Assembly: GCA_900317585.1 (NCBI GenBank)
Contig: ONHG01000024.1
Span: 1-38,030, forward strand
Length of the DNA: 38,030 bases
Origin: an uncultured Lachnospiraceae bacterium
GTDB taxonomy: Bacteria > Bacillota > Clostridia > Lachnospirales > Lachnospiraceae
Direction of reading: 5' to 3'
The position numbers and the translations under genes are program-made. Every line of letters starts with the position of its first letter. Position 1 is the first letter of the stretch. This document shows positions 8,442-15,424 of this stretch, piece after piece. The notes beneath the pieces were generated by a model. That model had not been told where the DNA came from, searched no databases, and saw nothing but the letters and a program-made list of their open reading frames with translations.

Positions 8442-8870
8442 ATGTCAGAAAAATTGAGAAAATTTCTGGTGATGGCTGCAGGTGTGCTTGTGATATCGGC
8501 AGCGACAGTGATTTCGGGCTGCCGCGCAAATATTTCAGGCACGGAGAGTGACAGGATGGTTGAGTACACGGTGATCTGCGGGGATGCAATTCCGGAGGAG
8601 TTTAAAAAGCAGATAAATGAAAGCAAGGCAAAGGCGATGAAGCTGACGTACAAGGACGATGAATATTTATACATAGCGGAAGGCTTTGGTACAAAGGAAA
8701 CAGGTGGCTACAGCATTACGGTTAACCAGTTTTATGTGAAGGATAAGGCAATGTATTTTGATACAAAGCTTCTGGCACCAAAGGAGGGAGAGAAGGTCAG
8801 CAGCCAGCCGAGCTATCCTTATATTGTCATAAAGACCGAATTAAGTGAATTACCGGTGGTATTTGAGTAA
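8442..8870 (+). CDS. PrcB-C-domain lipoprotein
   Basis: Small predicted lipoprotein (142 residues). Seen: a signal peptide ending in VISGC (Cys27), then one domain with GGYSITVNQFYVKD, a following beta strand and a closing SYPYIVIKT. This pattern fits the PrcB C-terminal domain family, named for a subunit of a spirochaete protease complex. The biochemical role in Firmicutes is not established and I infer none. A ribosome site (AGAGAGG) precedes ATG 8442. It appears to be a single-gene unit: plsC diverges upstream, and no clear terminator is visible in the 336-base gap before veg. Confidence 0.75.
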   Translation: MSEKLRKFLVMAAGVLVISAATVISGCRANISGTESDRMVEYTVICGDAIPEEFKKQINESKAKAMKLTYKDDEYLYIAEGFGTKETGGYSITVNQFYVKDKAMYFDTKLLAPKEGEKVSSQPSYPYIVIKTELSELPVVFE

Positions 8871-8929
8871 AAAATGAGCAAATTATAGATAAATTCACAA
8901 AAAATCAGATAATTGGTACTTATCCCCTA

Positions 8930-8958
8930 TTGCTATCACTGTAATACTTTGCTATACT
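8930..8958 (+). promoter_or_regulatory. Promoter for veg (extended -10)
   Basis: The -35 TTGCTA (8930-8935), a 17-base spacer and TGCTATACT (-10 at 8953-8958, with the extended TG) form a good housekeeping-type promoter. Transcription would begin near 8965. Confidence 0.65.
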
Positions 8959-8964
8959 AAAGCT

Positions 8965-9206
8965 ACTAGATATTGTGGTGATATATTAATAGATTCAAAT
9001 ATATTGATTTGCGAAATGGTCATTTTTAAATATTTTGACTTATATTTATACAATGTTAACCGTTGAAGGCAGATTGGTTTCTATTTCAATATCGGTATAG
9101 CAATACTGGTCGAGGACCCCGTGGTTATGTTTAGGCTGTTAATCGTGCAAAGCTGTGTGTAGTGACAGATTTTGTGCGGTTATGCCATATATAGAGGAGG
9201 CTTTAA
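8965..9206 (+). other. Long untranslated leader of veg
   Basis: About 240 bases separate the predicted start of transcription from the veg ATG. The first half is AT rich and the second half is more GC rich, with short self-complementary pieces (for example GGTC/GACC near 9108-9118). No riboswitch family that I recognise is present, and no open frame has a ribosome site. The leader length suggests post-transcriptional control or a second, unseen promoter. Confidence 0.35.
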
Positions 9207-9449
9207 ATGGAACAGACAGAGATCAGAAAGGTCAGAGCATCGATTCACCAGCAGTGTGGCAACAGGGTAAAGATCCAGCAGGATCTCGGCCGCAACAAGG
9301 TTGACATTCAGGAGGGTGTTATTCAGCAGGCTTACCCAAGTGTGTTTACGGTTCTGATAGATGATGAGTTTAAGCAGAATCCGCCACAGCTCGTATCATT
9401 TACCTACACTGATGTTATTACAAAGGATATAAGGATGCAGCTTTGCTAG
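9207..9449 (+). CDS. veg: Veg family protein
   Basis: Small cytoplasmic protein (80 residues) of the Veg family. Seen: the VRASIHQQCGNRVKIQQDLG start, a central YPSVFTVLIDD strand and a terminal VSFTYTDVITKDIRMQL. The full length agrees with the family. In Bacillus subtilis Veg is abundantly expressed and promotes biofilm matrix gene expression; whether that holds in this anaerobe is unknown. A strong ribosome site, AGAGGAGG (9193-9200), lies 6 bases before the ATG. sipL follows 123 bases downstream, and the hairpin in that gap may end the veg message. Confidence 0.9.
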   Translation: MEQTEIRKVRASIHQQCGNRVKIQQDLGRNKVDIQEGVIQQAYPSVFTVLIDDEFKQNPPQLVSFTYTDVITKDIRMQLC

Positions 9450-9520
9450 CATCATGAAGTAAAGAGATTGCAGTTTCATCATTTTATCGTGAATTAAAAT
9501 GGCTGCAGCTGCATAAAGTT

Positions 9521-9572
9521 ACTCCATCTTGAATATGTATTTTATATACATATTTGAAGTGGGGTATTTTTT
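9521..9572 (+). promoter_or_regulatory. Hairpin plus T run abutting the sipL start codon
   Basis: A 20-bp imperfect stem (9521-9540 with 9546-9565; several G-U pairs and one mismatch) is followed by ATTTTTT, which ends at the sipL ATG (9573). The only purine-rich sequence that could act as the sipL ribosome site (AAGTGGGG, 9557-9564) lies inside the right arm. The structure can therefore act as the veg terminator, as a block on sipL translation, or as both. Confidence 0.6.
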
Positions 9573-11147
9573 ATGGAATTAATTACACAAAAAATCAGGC
9601 AATGCATAGAAAAGGTAAATGATATGTCGCAGGTTGGCTTCGACAGGGACTATGTCATAAAGGACAACAAGCCTGATGTTTCAAAGGTGGTATGTCAGAA
9701 CGGACAGGTAAAGATTGACGAGATAAAAGCGTCCGGAGAGAATATCTGGCTCAGTGGAAGCATTGAGTTTGAAGTGCTGTATACGAGAGAGGAGAACTTT
9801 GATGGTGATGCCATTGAGGGCGGTATCGCTGGAAATCGGGTGGAGCATATAAAGGATGCAATACCGTTTCAGGAGAAGCTTGTGCTTCAGGGAGTATGCG
9901 AGAAGGATACGGTTCGTGTGTATACCGGGCTTGATGAGCTTACGGTGGGAGTTATCAATTCGCGAAAGCTCTCGGTCAGAGGTCTTATAAGCGTGGAGCT
10001 TTATGGAGAGAGGGAGGAAAATCTTGAGATTGCACAAAGGATTGATGACAAGGATGTGGAGCAGCTTATGGGGCAGATGAAGGTGCTTAGGCTTGACAGT
10101 GCTGTCAGGGATATTGTCAGAATCAAAAATGTCGTCACCCTGCCAAAGACCAAGCCGAATATATGTAAGCTCATATCGAGTCTTGTTGATATGAGAAATC
10201 TGGAGTATACATACGAGCGTGACCATATTACACTGACAGGTGAGTGCCATGCGTGTATAGTGTATCTGAGCGAAGAACAGGAAATATGCTGCTTTGAGGT
10301 GCAGGAGGGCTTTTCAAATGAAATACGCTGCGAGGGTGATAATGCAGGAAATATCGCCTGGCTTCGAACACAGCCAGCCATGCAGCAGGTTGAAGCTGAA
10401 AATGATTATGACGGAGAGCTCAGGCAGCTTTCGATTGAGGCAGCGCTTGCGGTAGACGGAAAGGTCTGGAGTGAGGAAACTGTGGAGATACTCAATGATA
10501 TGTACAGCGTTTCCTGCCCGATTAGACCCGCCTTTAAAAATGTGAAGGTGTGCCGTCTTCTTATGAAAAATGATACAAAATGCCGTATTTTGGAGCAGCG
10601 ATACAGAGAGAACGGCAAAAAAAGGATTTTAAGAATCTGCGGTACAAAGACACAGGCCTCTATTGCACAGATAAGAAATGCAGACGCAGGCATTATTGTG
10701 TCAGGTGTATTGCAGGTGAATTGTGTGAATATTGTGGAGGATGATGGCTGTCCGATAGAGATGCATACGGACACTGTGCCGTTTGAACAGTTTGTTGAAA
10801 TACCGGGCATTGATGCCCACACCTGCTGCGAGGTAAATGTGCAGGTGGACCAGGTGCAGGTCAATCTACTCGACAACAGCGAATATGAAATCAAGGGTGT
10901 TGTCAGCATAAACGCCATTGCCCTGCAGCAGGATGAATTGTCAGTCATAACATCAGTAGAGCAGGAAAAGAACGCGCCTGATACTGATGCGGAAGTCGGA
11001 TTGGTTGGCTATATAGTGCAAAAGGATGATAAAATGTGGGACATTGCAAAGAAATATCGGACCACTGTTGAAAACATAATGGAAATAAATGATCTGACCT
11101 CCGACAGCATCAAAACAAATGACCGCCTTATAATAGCGCGGATGTGA
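9573..11147 (+). CDS. sipL: SipL-like spore envelope protein (DUF3794/SPOCS repeats plus LysM)
   Basis: Predicted partner of SpoIVA in clostridial spore coat assembly. Seen: 524 residues, close to the length I know for clostridial SipL. DUF3794/SPOCS-type beta-rich repeats occupy roughly residues 1-150, 170-300 and 310-460; strand patterns such as VSGVLQVNCVNIVEDDG recur. A C-terminal LysM follows at about 477-523, containing GYIVQKDDKMWDIAKKY and the closing NDRLIIA. In the family the LysM is the part that contacts SpoIVA. The start is ATG 9573 directly after a hairpin, so expression may be conditional. SPOCS-LysM proteins also occur in species regarded as asporogenous, so the gene does not by itself show spore formation. 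Confidence 0.8.
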   Translation: MELITQKIRQCIEKVNDMSQVGFDRDYVIKDNKPDVSKVVCQNGQVKIDEIKASGENIWLSGSIEFEVLYTREENFDGDAIEGGIAGNRVEHIKDAIPFQEKLVLQGVCEKDTVRVYTGLDELTVGVINSRKLSVRGLISVELYGEREENLEIAQRIDDKDVEQLMGQMKVLRLDSAVRDIVRIKNVVTLPKTKPNICKLISSLVDMRNLEYTYERDHITLTGECHACIVYLSEEQEICCFEVQEGFSNEIRCEGDNAGNIAWLRTQPAMQQVEAENDYDGELRQLSIEAALAVDGKVWSEETVEILNDMYSVSCPIRPAFKNVKVCRLLMKNDTKCRILEQRYRENGKKRILRICGTKTQASIAQIRNADAGIIVSGVLQVNCVNIVEDDGCPIEMHTDTVPFEQFVEIPGIDAHTCCEVNVQVDQVQVNLLDNSEYEIKGVVSINAIALQQDELSVITSVEQEKNAPDTDAEVGLVGYIVQKDDKMWDIAKKYRTTVENIMEINDLTSDSIKTNDRLIIARM

Positions 11148-11198
11148 ACCATATGTTATAAAAAAATGTGGAAAATTCTGTAAAATTACAAAAAGTTG

Positions 11199-11227
11199 TG
11201 GAAAAAAGGTTCATTTTGTGCGATAAT
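11199..11227 (+). promoter_or_regulatory. Possible promoter for the NlpC/P60 gene
   Basis: An extended -10, TGCGATAAT (hexamer 11222-11227), has a weak -35 TGGAAA at 11199-11204 and a 17-base spacer. Two copies of TGTGGAAAA (11167-11175 and 11197-11205) lie 30 bases apart around it and could be regulator sites. Confidence 0.4.
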
Positions 11228-11269
11228 ATATCCGAATGTTTAGGAAAAGTAAATTGTGGGAGGCATAAA

Positions 11270-12586
11270 ATGAATCAAAAATGGACGCGCGTTATATGTA
11301 CAGTATTGACATCAGCACTTGTTTTTACAGGACCGGCAATAGAAGGTACCTCATTTAGTGGATACATACACAGTGGACTTGAGAAGGTATATGCCAAGTC
11401 CCAGAAGCAGAAGGATGCCGAAGAGAAAATGAAAAAAGCTAAAGAGGACCTTAGCAATACAAACGGTCAGATCGATAGCTTAAAGGATAAGCAGACAGTT
11501 ACTGCAAATGATATTCAGGCCAATTCAAACAAGCTTGACGAGGTACTTGCAGCTCAGAAAGAGCTTCAGACAGATATCACAAATAAACAGGGTGAGATAG
11601 AGCAGAACCAGAAGGATCTTGCCGCCGCCCAGCAGAAGCAGCAGGAACAGTATGACGCAATGAAGAAACGTATACAGTTCATGTATGAAAACAGTACAGA
11701 GGATAATGTCTGGACAGCGATTATTGAGGCTGATGGAATTTCAGATATGCTCAACCGTATTGAGTATGTGTCTGATGTTTATGATTCGGACAGAGCGCTG
11801 ATGGATTCTTATCAGGCAGCGGTACAGCAGGTAAAGACCATTGGCGAGCAGCTTAATAAAGATATGGATGATCTGAACGCCATGCAGGACAGCTATGAGA
11901 AGCAGCAGTCAGAGATAGAGGCAGCAATACTTGCCCTCGAAAATCAGAAGGAGCAGTATGCAGCCCAGATTAGTGAGGCTCAGCAGCAGGCATCAAATTA
12001 CCAGAATATAATCAGTGCACAGGGAAAGATAATTCAGGAGGAGGAAGCCGCTGCAGCCGCTGCCGCACTTGCAGCACAGCAGAGAGCAGCACAGCAGGCA
12101 GCTGCATCATCCGGAAGCTCAGGTTCATCATCCGGAAGTTCATCAGGTTCCAGCTATGATGGTGGTGGAGCCGGCAAGGGCGGAAGTATTGCCGGTGACT
12201 ATGCAGCAGGCGGTGGAAAGAACCCGAGTGCTTCAACAGGAGTTTCAGGAAGCTCTGTAGTATCATACGCTATGCAGTTTAAGGGCAATCCATATGTATG
12301 GGGTGGAAACAGTCTTACAAACGGTGTAGACTGTTCAGGCTTTGTACATGAGGTATATGCACATTTTGGTATCAGCACACCGAGATATTCACAGGCATTT
12401 AAGTCTGTGGGACAGGCCGTATCATTCGATAATATACAGCCGGGAGACGTAGTGGTATATCCGGGACATGTAGCTATATATGCAGGTGGTGGTGTTATAG
12501 TGGAGGCGCAGTCTACAAAGGCAGGAATCACGGCAAACAGAAGCGTACAGTGTCATACAATACTTGCTATACGACGTCTTGTATAG
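11270..12586 (+). CDS. Secreted coiled-coil NlpC/P60 peptidoglycan endopeptidase
   Basis: Predicted exported cell-wall hydrolase cleaving peptidoglycan stem peptides, of the PcsB/CwlO-like type. Seen: an N-terminal signal (cleavage likely after VYA near residue 41), a long charged coiled coil at about 45-275, a low-complexity Ala/Gln then Ser/Gly linker at about 275-325, and a C-terminal NlpC/P60 domain with catalytic Cys355 in DCSGF and His400 in PGHVAIYAG. In PcsB and CwlO homologues the coiled coil docks on FtsEX, which activates hydrolysis. The chosen start is ATG 11270, 6 bases after GGGAGG (11258-11263). An upstream in-frame TTG at 11168 would add 34 non-signal residues with no ribosome site. 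The gene is monocistronic, with a terminator directly after it. Confidence 0.9.
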   Translation: MNQKWTRVICTVLTSALVFTGPAIEGTSFSGYIHSGLEKVYAKSQKQKDAEEKMKKAKEDLSNTNGQIDSLKDKQTVTANDIQANSNKLDEVLAAQKELQTDITNKQGEIEQNQKDLAAAQQKQQEQYDAMKKRIQFMYENSTEDNVWTAIIEADGISDMLNRIEYVSDVYDSDRALMDSYQAAVQQVKTIGEQLNKDMDDLNAMQDSYEKQQSEIEAAILALENQKEQYAAQISEAQQQASNYQNIISAQGKIIQEEEAAAAAAALAAQQRAAQQAAASSGSSGSSSGSSSGSSYDGGGAGKGGSIAGDYAAGGGKNPSASTGVSGSSVVSYAMQFKGNPYVWGGNSLTNGVDCSGFVHEVYAHFGISTPRYSQAFKSVGQAVSFDNIQPGDVVVYPGHVAIYAGGGVIVEAQSTKAGITANRSVQCHTILAIRRLV

Positions 12587-12595
12587 GATGGTTAG

Positions 12596-12641
12596 GAGCC
12601 GATAAGTATATTTATTATACTTACCGGCTCTTTTTATTTTT
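12596..12641 (+). terminator. Intrinsic terminator after the NlpC/P60 gene
   Basis: GAGCCG (12596-12601) pairs with CGGCTC (12625-12630), and AAGTATA pairs with TATACTT inside. A T-rich tract, TTTTTATTTTT, follows at 12631-12641. Confidence 0.9.
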
Positions 12642-12679
12642 ACCACAAAGTACTGAATTGTTACCAATAAAGTAAGGGC

Positions 12680-12944
12680 GTAAGACGCGGACATGCCACC
12701 AGCCGCAAGGGTCTCTCAATGCGCTAACGCTATGCTGTCAAGAGACTGTACGAATTATGCCTGTATGGTTTTCTATGCTCGACGAAACCGGCTTTTATGC
12801 GCCGTCCATGGCGCATAACACCTTGCCCTGCCGTCCATGGCAGGACATTTCTGGGTTCCATGTGCATAATTCTACAGACTCTAAACAGCTCCGCTAGTCG
12901 CTTATTGAGAGTCCCTTGCGGCTGGAGGCATGTCTGTGTCTTAC
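12680..12944. repeat. Large nested foldback element C upstream of yqeY
   Basis: A 265-bp element fills most of the 514-base gap between the NlpC/P60 gene and yqeY. The outer arms (12680-12722 and about 12902-12944) are inverted repeats of about 43 bp; each begins with GTAAGAC and contains AGCCGCAAGGG, and they differ mostly by changes that still pair as G-U. A second inner pair lies at 12741-12760 and 12864-12882 (AGAGACTGTACGAATTATGC against its partner). The tip carries two hairpins of the same design, 12797-12816 and 12827-12844, each with GTCCAT between its arms. No open frame of interest is present. It is either a MITE-like foldback element or a structured RNA. The remaining bases to 13100 are the yqeY leader. 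Confidence 0.7.
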
Positions 12945-13100
12945 ACCACGAACAGATGTTAGTAACCGGCAACAAACTCATTGTAATAAATAATAGCAAT
13001 TTCCATCCATAAGGTGTATTATAGAGATAGACGGCACCAATTCGCACAAAACGAACTAGCAAGCCTGTAAATAAAGTAAGAAAAGCAGGAGGAACAAGCC

Positions 13101-13541
13101 ATGCAGATGGAACAATTACAAAAAGACATGATTGCAGCAATGAAAGCAAGAGACAAGGTAAGAAAGGATGCTATATCCTCACTTGTATCGGCAGCCAAAA
13201 AGGCGGCAATAGATGAGGGCTGTAGAGACAATATACCGGAGGATCTTGTCAACAAGGTCATCCTTAAGGAAATGAAATCTGTGAAGGAGCAGATTGACAC
13301 ATGCCCTGCCACAAGAACAGATCTGCTTGATGAGTACAATACCAGATATGCAATCTTTGAGGAGTACGCTCCTGCAATGATGTCGGCAGAAGAGGTAGAA
13401 AAGGAGCTCACAGAGCAGTTCTCAGATGTAATCGCAACAGGAAACAAAGGACAGATAATGAAGGCAGTCATGCCGCATTTCAAGGGCAAGGCTGACGGAA
13501 AGGTCATAAATCAGGTGGTTGCAAAGCTTTGCGCAAAATAA
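13101..13541 (+). CDS. yqeY: GatB/YqeY domain protein
   Basis: Cytoplasmic protein of 146 residues consisting of one YqeY domain: helical LQKDMIAAMKARDKVRKDAI, the central VILKEMKS, and the C-terminal GKADGKVINQVVAKLCA. The domain resembles the tail of the GatB amidotransferase subunit that contacts tRNA; the function of free-standing YqeY is unproven. AGGAGG precedes the ATG by about 8 bases. The next gene overlaps its end by 13 bases, so it is the first gene of a likely yqeY/SurA_N-like/map operon. Confidence 0.9.
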   Translation: MQMEQLQKDMIAAMKARDKVRKDAISSLVSAAKKAAIDEGCRDNIPEDLVNKVILKEMKSVKEQIDTCPATRTDLLDEYNTRYAIFEEYAPAMMSAEEVEKELTEQFSDVIATGNKGQIMKAVMPHFKGKADGKVINQVVAKLCAK

Positions 13542-14188
13542 GAAAACACATCACAACAATTATACTTGCAGTGCTGGCTGTCATAGCCGGCATGTATGCA
13601 TATAATTATCATGATATGAAGCAGAATATTGTATATAATGAGCATCTGGAAGACGTGGCTGTTAACGTGAATGGGAAAGAGCTGACATTGCGCGATATGG
13701 CATTTTATGTGGCATATGAGGAGATGAATGTTGAGAAGCAGGCTCTTGTGTATGATTCTGATAATCCAAACAAGTATTGGAATATCCACACAAACGGTGA
13801 ATTTGTCCGTGTTACAGCGCGTAAAGCAGCTATGTCCATGGCCATTCACGATGAGATTTTTTATGAGATGGCCAAAAAAGAGAGCATTACACTTACTGAC
13901 GACGAGAAAGCAGCTTTGAAAAATTCCGAGAAGGACTTCTGGTATGATTTGTCTGATATAGATGGTGCAAAGAAGCTTGGAGTCGAAAAAAAGGATATTT
14001 ATTCGTCCATGGAAAAGTCTGCAATAGCCCGGAAATATCAGGAAATATATGCAGGGCTTGACAATGCCGATATAACGGATTATGATTTCTCGGGAGGCAG
14101 ATATAAGAAGCTGCTGGAGAAAAATAACTATATAAAAGAAAAAGTGTGGAAAAGAGTCGATATGGGAAACGTTACTCTTGATCACTAG
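13529..14188 (+). CDS. Membrane-anchored SurA_N-like protein without a PPIase domain
   Basis: A 219-residue protein with an N-terminal membrane anchor (about residues 7-25) and an exported helical region. The segment AVNVNGKELTLRDMAFYVAYEE resembles the start of SurA/PrsA N-terminal domains, followed by a conserved-looking TARKAAMSMAIHDEIFYEMAKKE. The parvulin domain that normally follows in PrsA is absent, so catalysis is not expected; a chaperone-like or scaffold role is inferred. The start is a TTG overlapping the yqeY end by 13 bases, with AGGTGG 10 bases upstream; no ATG precedes the anchor. The map start is 12 bases after its stop. Its function remains unknown. Confidence 0.7.
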   Translation: MRKIRKHITTIILAVLAVIAGMYAYNYHDMKQNIVYNEHLEDVAVNVNGKELTLRDMAFYVAYEEMNVEKQALVYDSDNPNKYWNIHTNGEFVRVTARKAAMSMAIHDEIFYEMAKKESITLTDDEKAALKNSEKDFWYDLSDIDGAKKLGVEKKDIYSSMEKSAIARKYQEIYAGLDNADITDYDFSGGRYKKLLEKNNYIKEKVWKRVDMGNVTLDH

Positions 14189-14200
14189 AAAGAAGATTTT

Positions 14201-15076
14201 ATGTCAACAAAAATTGGAAGAAATGACCCTTGCTGGTGTGGCAGCGGAAAGAAATATAAGACCTGTCATGCGGCATTTGATATGAAGCTTGAAAAGCTTG
14301 CTGAGGCACATCATAAGATACCGAGCCATTCAATCATCAAGACACCTGACCAGATAGCGGGAATCAAGGAGAGCGCCAAGATAAATGTCGCAGTGCTCGA
14401 CTACATAGGAGAGCATATCCACGAGGGTATGAACACAGCAGAGATTGATAAAATAGTCTATGATATGACAACCAGCATGGGCGGCATCCCTGCACCGCTC
14501 AACTATGAGGGTTATCCTTACAGCGTATGTACATCAGTAAATGAGCAGGTTTGTCACGGATTTCCTTCAAAGGATGTCATTTTAAAGGATGGTGACATCA
14601 TAAATGTAGACTGTTCTACAATTTTAAACGGATATTTTTCGGATTCATCAAGAATGTACTGTATCGGAAATGTAAGCCCTGAGAAGAAAAAGCTCGTTGA
14701 AGTCACAAAGGAGTGTGTGGAGCTTGGACTCAAAGAGGTAAAGCCGTGGGGCTTCCTCGGAGATATGGGACAGGCGGTGCACGACCATGCATTTGCAAAC
14801 GGTTACACAGTAGTGCGTGAAATCGGTGGACACGGAGTGGGACTTCAATTTCACGAGGATCCGTGGGTAGGCTACAATACCAAGCGCGGCACCGACATGG
14901 TCATGGTACCCGGCATGATATTTACCATCGAGCCAATGGTCAACATGGGCAAGGCCGATATCTACGTAGATGACAAGAACAACTGGGAAGTATACACCGA
15001 CGACGGACTTCCATCAGCCCAGTGGGAAATCATGGTACTTGTCACAGAGGATGGCCATGAGGTGCTGAGCTGGTAA
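14201..15076 (+). CDS. map: Methionine aminopeptidase type I with N-terminal SEC-C motif
   Basis: Removes the initiator methionine from nascent proteins. Seen: an N-terminal zinc-binding SEC-C motif (GRNDPCWCGSGKKYKTCH), then the aminopeptidase domain with the five metal ligands in order: D137 (NVDCST), D148 (YFSDSSR), H211 (GGHGVG), E244 (FTIEPM) and E276 (QWEIMVL). The 291-residue length matches the SEC-C-bearing form found in many Firmicutes; the motif probably helps ribosome or SecA contact. The start is ATG 14201 after AGAAAGAAG. It ends the yqeY operon and is followed by a bidirectional terminator. Confidence 0.95.
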   Translation: MSTKIGRNDPCWCGSGKKYKTCHAAFDMKLEKLAEAHHKIPSHSIIKTPDQIAGIKESAKINVAVLDYIGEHIHEGMNTAEIDKIVYDMTTSMGGIPAPLNYEGYPYSVCTSVNEQVCHGFPSKDVILKDGDIINVDCSTILNGYFSDSSRMYCIGNVSPEKKKLVEVTKECVELGLKEVKPWGFLGDMGQAVHDHAFANGYTVVREIGGHGVGLQFHEDPWVGYNTKRGTDMVMVPGMIFTIEPMVNMGKADIYVDDKNNWEVYTDDGLPSAQWEIMVLVTEDGHEVLSW

Positions 15077-15138
15077 ACCGGTAAGTATTACGAGAGTGCC
15101 TTTATAAAAGGATATTATTTCATAGGTGATAACATTAT

Positions 15139-15179
15139 AAAGGGCGTGTGAAAAACGAAGGTTTTTCACACGCCCTTTT
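15139..15179. terminator. Strong bidirectional terminator after map
   Basis: A perfect 18-bp stem (15139-15156 with 15161-15178) with loop GAAG is flanked by A and T runs. It ends the map message and could also stop minus-strand transcripts leaving the DUF4317 gene. Confidence 0.9.
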
Positions 15180-15195
15180 AAACTCAGCGTTGATT

Positions 15196-15406
15196 GCTTC
15201 GCATAAGTACCCTAAATTTACCGGAGAGCATGCAGTGTGTTCCGAAGAAAAATATAAACTGCCACGGCGTTCCATAAAATGTGGATGTGATAATTCATAG
15301 CAAACTATCAATAAACTATCCGCAAATGATGCCGTGGCTTATTTTATATTTTTCTGAGAAATATACTGCATGCTAGGCCGGTCCTCACAGCCTGAATATG
15401 CGAAGC
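15196..15406. repeat. Foldback intergenic element, copy B (long form)
   Basis: A 211-bp element lies between convergent map and the DUF4317 gene. The ends are GCTTCGCATA (15196-15205) and TATGCGAAGC (15397-15406). Inner arms at 15228-15267 and 15331-15373 are an imperfect inverted repeat of about 40 bp (GCATGCAGT..GAAAAATATAAA..GCCACGGC). It is a diverged, reverse-oriented, longer copy of element A (5391-5506). The terminal pair is CTTCGCAT/ATGCGAAG here and CTTAGCAC/GTGCTAAG in A, so substitutions occur on both sides and pairing is kept. No gene is seen in the 348-base gap 15077-15424 beyond this element and the terminator. Confidence 0.75.
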
Positions 15407-15424
15407 ACCATGATAGCGAAGCCC

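Noticed and set aside
11168-11269. Upstream TTG start for the NlpC/P60 protein
   Set aside because: It would add 34 residues before a good signal peptide and overlaps the likely promoter.
12680-12944. CRISPR array or rRNA/tRNA fragment in the repeat-rich gap
   Set aside because: Repeats are inverted and nested, not regularly spaced direct repeats with spacers, and no tRNA-like fold or rRNA signature is seen.
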